In this document: piece after piece, positions 6,200 through 8,670 of the stretch | Layout: every line of letters starts with the position of its first letter | How positions within the stretch are numbered: position 1 is the stretch's first letter | DNA from: an uncultured Clostridia bacterium | GTDB lineage: Bacteria; Bacillota; Clostridia; Christensenellales; Pumilibacteraceae | Length of the DNA: 8,670 bases | Direction: 5' to 3' | Assembly (NCBI GenBank): GCA_934247335.1 | Contig: CAKQJJ010000046.1 | Location: forward strand, 1 to 8,670 | Notes under the pieces: generated by a model | Seen by the model: only the letters and a program-made list of their open reading frames with translations | What the model was told of the DNA's origin: nothing | Database searches by the model: none | Made by a program: the position numbers and the translations under genes

Positions 6200-7423
6200 T
6201 TACGACATTGCGACTACGATTTTTCCGTTCTTCGGCGTAACTGCGAAATCATCCGATATCGCGCTTTCCCGGAATGTCACGGAATACGAAAAACCCTCGA
6301 ACAAAAATTCGATTACTCCGCCTTTTGCTACTGCTTTTTCAATATAGGAAAGTGACGCATTTCCGTTATGATTGGCAAATGTCTCATTGCGGTTTCCGCT
6401 TTTTCCGTACACTTTTTCGCGATCGTATACGGAAATAATCTCTAAATTTTCGATATCCGTATCCGCTTTAATATTGCTTTCTTCAAGCTCGATTCGCAAC
6501 CGCCCGAAATCGGAATACAACGAAAGAATTACGCTCGTTCCGCTTTCCGCATACTCCGCGCGATTCCACAAAACGGGATTTTCTCCGCAATAAAAGTAAC
6601 AACCCGCTTTGACGTTCTTTTTTTCGTTGGAATACAATGCGCCGTCGAAAACGGGCAGATTGCGGTACTCGCAAGCAGCAGAAACGCATTTTGTTTTCAA
6701 ATATTTTTCCTGAAATTTTTCGTTGAACAAGTACAAATCCCTCATTCTCAGCACGCCGTTTTCCAAGAAAAAATTTACGCGGTAATATCGCGATTCGTAC
6801 CAATAAGATCGTATGTCGTTTCCCTTCCATTTTTTATCGGCGACATAAGCCGTAGCGGGCGTAAGAGAAAAGTTCTCCCTGTACCATCTTCCGCTCTCTC
6901 CGAGGGTTAAAATTTCCGCCGATCCGTTTTTCTCCATTTCCGCGACTTTTTTGAATTGAAATTCAATGCCGTCGCGTATATTATCCCAACCGAAACTGTT
7001 TTCCTGCCCTATCTGAGCATATTGAAAAGCAAGACCATTTCCTCCGAAAATTTCACCCAGCAAAAATTCTCCCCACTCGTTGTTACGGGCAAGTTGCGCC
7101 GGTTCGAGCGTAGGAATGGTTTTATGAACGCCGTCGTAATCGCACAACTGAAAATCGTACGCGAAAGCCGCAGAAGAACCGAGCGTCCGAAAAACCGGTA
7201 TATCGATTTGATTTTTCTTGGTTTGCGCCGGAGAAAACATATTATTTTTACAGGGATAATACGCCTGATTATAATATCCGCCCTGCAAAGTATATCCGTC
7301 CGTACCGATCTGATCGCGGCAAATACAGCAAGCATCCACCGCATATTTTTCGCCGAGATAGCGCATCGACGCCGCGTCGATATGCCACGAGCCGGCAACT
7401 TTCGGAAAAAAGCCGTAAATCCA
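6200..7423 (-). pseudogene. C-terminal part of a putative carbohydrate-active enzyme, N-terminus lost
   Basis: Residues about 266-672 of the chimeric frame do not belong to MutL. The segment GSWHIDAASMRYLGEKY (276-292), then ACCICRDQIGTDGYTLQGGY (296-315), YYPCKNNMFSPAQ (320-332) and ENQID-like NQIDIPVFRTLGS (336-348), followed by long aromatic-rich beta-type sequence (about 440-672), resembles an uncharacterised group of putative glycoside hydrolases of Firmicutes; I recognise this only from general memory and name no GH family. The rhamnosidase directly downstream (15-base gap) supports a sugar-degradation role. Its own start and N-terminal portion are absent, replaced by MutL sequence in the same frame. 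Candidate catalytic residues cannot be assigned from the fragment. Confidence 0.6.
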
Positions 7424-8218
7424 ATACGAAACCTCGTCGCTTATTACGTATCTGCCGTTTACGATAAGCGTCTGATAGCCTTTGGTGTGCTTGCTTGCCG
7501 ACGGCTTGCAAACGTATCCGTGAAGAGATATTCCGAATTCGCTGTTTTCGGTTTTTATAAGACCGTCGAAAAATTCCTTGCCGTAAACCGAATATATCGC
7601 GTTTTCCACGCCCTGCCCCGCAGACGAATAAACAACTTTGCCGTTTACCGTGTATTTGAACGAAACGTCCGCGTTGGCAAGAATAAGTTTTTCCATCGTG
7701 CCGGTTATTGCCGACTCTTCTTTGTTTTGCTTGTCCAGAAATTTCTTGCGGGCGGGAATTTTATCAAAAAGACGCGTAACGGTAACGCTCGTTCCGAACG
7801 GACAGCCGCACGCGCCCGAATCGACTACTTCGCCGTTGTCTACGCAGTAAGTAAATCCCGTTTCGGCGCCCGGCACTCGCGTGTTCATTTTAACGCAAGA
7901 TACTGCTGCGATACTGGGAAGCGCTTCGCCGCGGAACCCGAGCGTTGCGATACCGTCGAGATCGGCTGCCGTTGCTATTTTGCTGGTAGCGTGCGCCAAA
8001 AACGCCGTCGGAACGTCTTCGGGTAATATTCCGGACCCGTTGTCGGAAACGCATATTTTTTTCATTCCGCCGTCTTCTATTGCCACCGAAATTGCCGTGG
8101 CGCCTGCGTCAATGCTGTTTTCGACAAGCTCCTTGACTATCGACAGCGGACATTCGACGACTTCGCCTGCGGCTATACGATTGTATACGCTTTTATCGAG
8201 CAGTTTGATTTTACTCAT
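6200..8218 (-). CDS. mutL: Chimeric reading frame: MutL N-terminal ATPase joined to a carbohydrate-enzyme-like C-terminal part
   Basis: The 672-residue frame starts as an ordinary DNA mismatch repair protein MutL. The GHKL ATPase motifs are present: E30 and N34 in KELVENSIDAGA (29-40), SDNGSGI (58-64), ATSK (77-80), GFRGEALPSIAAVS (94-107) and the PARKKF block (155-160). The transducer domain begins normally, with LIVNGRYVISDEVS (251-264). From about residue 265 (near 7424) MutL homology ends: the VDVNVHP segment and the whole C-terminal dimerisation/endonuclease domain are missing. The frame continues into an unrelated protein (see the entry at 6200-7423). ATG overlaps the mutS stop by eight bases, and AAGGAG lies at 8229-8234. 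Without its C-terminal domain this product should not support normal mismatch repair. It is either a true fusion by rearrangement or an assembly artefact. Confidence 0.85.
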   Translation of the reverse strand: MSKIKLLDKSVYNRIAAGEVVECPLSIVKELVENSIDAGATAISVAIEDGGMKKICVSDNGSGILPEDVPTAFLAHATSKIATAADLDGIATLGFRGEALPSIAAVSCVKMNTRVPGAETGFTYCVDNGEVVDSGACGCPFGTSVTVTRLFDKIPARKKFLDKQNKEESAITGTMEKLILANADVSFKYTVNGKVVYSSAGQGVENAIYSVYGKEFFDGLIKTENSEFGISLHGYVCKPSASKHTKGYQTLIVNGRYVISDEVSYWIYGFFPKVAGSWHIDAASMRYLGEKYAVDACCICRDQIGTDGYTLQGGYYNQAYYPCKNNMFSPAQTKKNQIDIPVFRTLGSSAAFAYDFQLCDYDGVHKTIPTLEPAQLARNNEWGEFLLGEIFGGNGLAFQYAQIGQENSFGWDNIRDGIEFQFKKVAEMEKNGSAEILTLGESGRWYRENFSLTPATAYVADKKWKGNDIRSYWYESRYYRVNFFLENGVLRMRDLYLFNEKFQEKYLKTKCVSAACEYRNLPVFDGALYSNEKKNVKAGCYFYCGENPVLWNRAEYAESGTSVILSLYSDFGRLRIELEESNIKADTDIENLEIISVYDREKVYGKSGNRNETFANHNGNASLSYIEKAVAKGGVIEFLFEGFSYSVTFRESAISDDFAVTPKNGKIVVAMS
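7410..7430. other. Breakpoint where MutL homology ends
   Basis: The change from MutL to unrelated protein falls at about codons 263-269 of the frame, placed by where the conserved transducer-domain pattern stops and the aromatic WIYGFFPK sequence begins. No transposon ends, target duplication or long repeat are visible here or at the other edge near 4200. The exact base cannot be given without an alignment. Confidence 0.65.
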
Positions 8219-8670
8219 TTTCGGCTTTCTCCTTAAGATCGCTTAATATATCGAGCGCGGCGCGCGGCGTAATATCGTTTACGTCTATGTCTTTGAGTAC
8301 TTTTACGATTTCGGTACCCACGCTGCTGGAAAAAATGGACATCTGATAATTTGTGTCGGCACGGTCTTTTTCGCGGCTTACTATGTCGTTTTTCTCAAGC
8401 TTTTTGAGTATTTCCTTTGCCTTTACCAGCACATTTTCCGGCAGTCCTGCAAGCGCTGCGACTTCTATACCAAAACTTTTGTTTGCGCTTCCGCGAAGCA
8501 GTTTGCGAACGAAAACTATGCTTCCGGCAAGCTCGCGAACGGTCATTTTGTAATTTTTAACGCCGTCGTACTTGCCTTCGAGTTCGGTCAATTCGTGATA
8601 ATGCGTGGAAAAGAGCGTTTTTGCTTTGAGCGACGAAGACAGATAATCCACGATTGCCCACGCTATACTC
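8211..8670 (-). CDS. mutS: DNA mismatch repair protein MutS, C-terminal part (cut by the window edge)
   Basis: The last 152 codons of mutS are visible; the frame is open to the right edge and begins with SIAWAIVDYL, so the gene continues outside. MutS recognises mismatches and recruits MutL. Visible are the end of the ABC-type ATPase domain, with the STHYHELTELE block (residues 21-31 of the visible part; Walker B and the switch His region), the conserved VFVRKLLRGSANKSFGIEVAALAGLP (about 51-76) containing the helix-turn-helix contacts, and the variable acidic/Lys-rich C-terminal tail ending in ENE. The stop TAA at 8211-8213 lies inside the first codons of mutL, with an eight-base overlap, so the two are translationally coupled as is common in Clostridia. 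Nothing in the visible part looks damaged. Confidence 0.95.
   Translation of the reverse strand, partial: SIAWAIVDYLSSSLKAKTLFSTHYHELTELEGKYDGVKNYKMTVRELAGSIVFVRKLLRGSANKSFGIEVAALAGLPENVLVKAKEILKKLEKNDIVSREKDRADTNYQMSIFSSSVGTEIVKVLKDIDVNDITPRAALDILSDLKEKAENE
8229..8234 (-). promoter_or_regulatory. Shine-Dalgarno site of mutL within the mutS 3' end
   Basis: AAGGAG on the minus strand, ten bases before the mutL ATG (8216-8218) and within the mutS coding sequence. Confidence 0.6.

Noticed and set aside
6956..8026. A 356-codon open frame on the plus strand opposite mutL.
   Set aside because: It is rich in Arg, Val and Ala with no recognisable motif, and the opposite strand carries unmistakable MutL motifs. 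It is a shadow frame.
1..8670. tRNA, rRNA, CRISPR arrays, riboswitches, insertion sequences.
   Set aside because: No cloverleaf, regular spaced repeats, transposase frame or known aptamer pattern was seen in any gap.

Overview
The window reads like the chromosome of an uncultured gut-type Clostridia (Bacillota). GC content is moderate, there are strong AAGGAG/GAGGAG ribosome binding sites, the promoters are housekeeping TTGACA/TATAAT types, and mutS and mutL lie in tandem. A DUF5662-type protein and a GH78-like rhamnosidase of Firmicutes flavour fit as well. The exact lineage cannot be fixed from this sequence alone.

Layout. At 1-226 there is no gene; the stretch holds a leftward promoter for a gene outside the window and the terminator of the first operon. 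At 227-1542 (minus) an ECF-type sigma factor overlaps by ATGA a single-pass membrane protein that is probably its anti-sigma factor. Divergent from these, 1725-3380 (plus) encodes a membrane family 2 glycosyltransferase of the cellulose-synthase/glucan-synthase type. The convergent gap 3381-3525 is full of inverted repeats, including a bidirectional terminator. At 3526-4101 (minus) lies a DUF5662-like, histidine-rich small protein with a perfect TTGACA-17-TATAAT promoter placed so close to the ATG that the mRNA should be leaderless or nearly so.

The right half, all minus strand, is the odd part. The 3' end of mutS (8211 to the edge) overlaps the start of mutL, as usual. About 265 codons into mutL, near 7424, homology to MutL stops and the frame continues without a break into the C-terminal part of a protein that resembles a carbohydrate-active enzyme. 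That is followed by a complete GH78-like alpha-L-rhamnosidase (4199-6184). Right at its stop codon, in another frame, are the last 16 codons of a short-chain dehydrogenase (4150-4200). A block of about 3.2 kb with carbohydrate genes therefore sits between a mutL lacking its 3' part and an SDR gene lacking nearly all its 5' part. Either this is a real rearrangement that deleted the MutL C-terminal domain and put sugar genes behind mutS-mutL, or it is an assembly chimera. The sequence alone cannot separate these; reads across 4200 and 7424 would.

How the genes work together: the sigma/anti-sigma pair probably senses an envelope signal and may control the neighbouring glycan synthase. The right half joins mismatch repair to sugar catabolism, with no known functional link between them.
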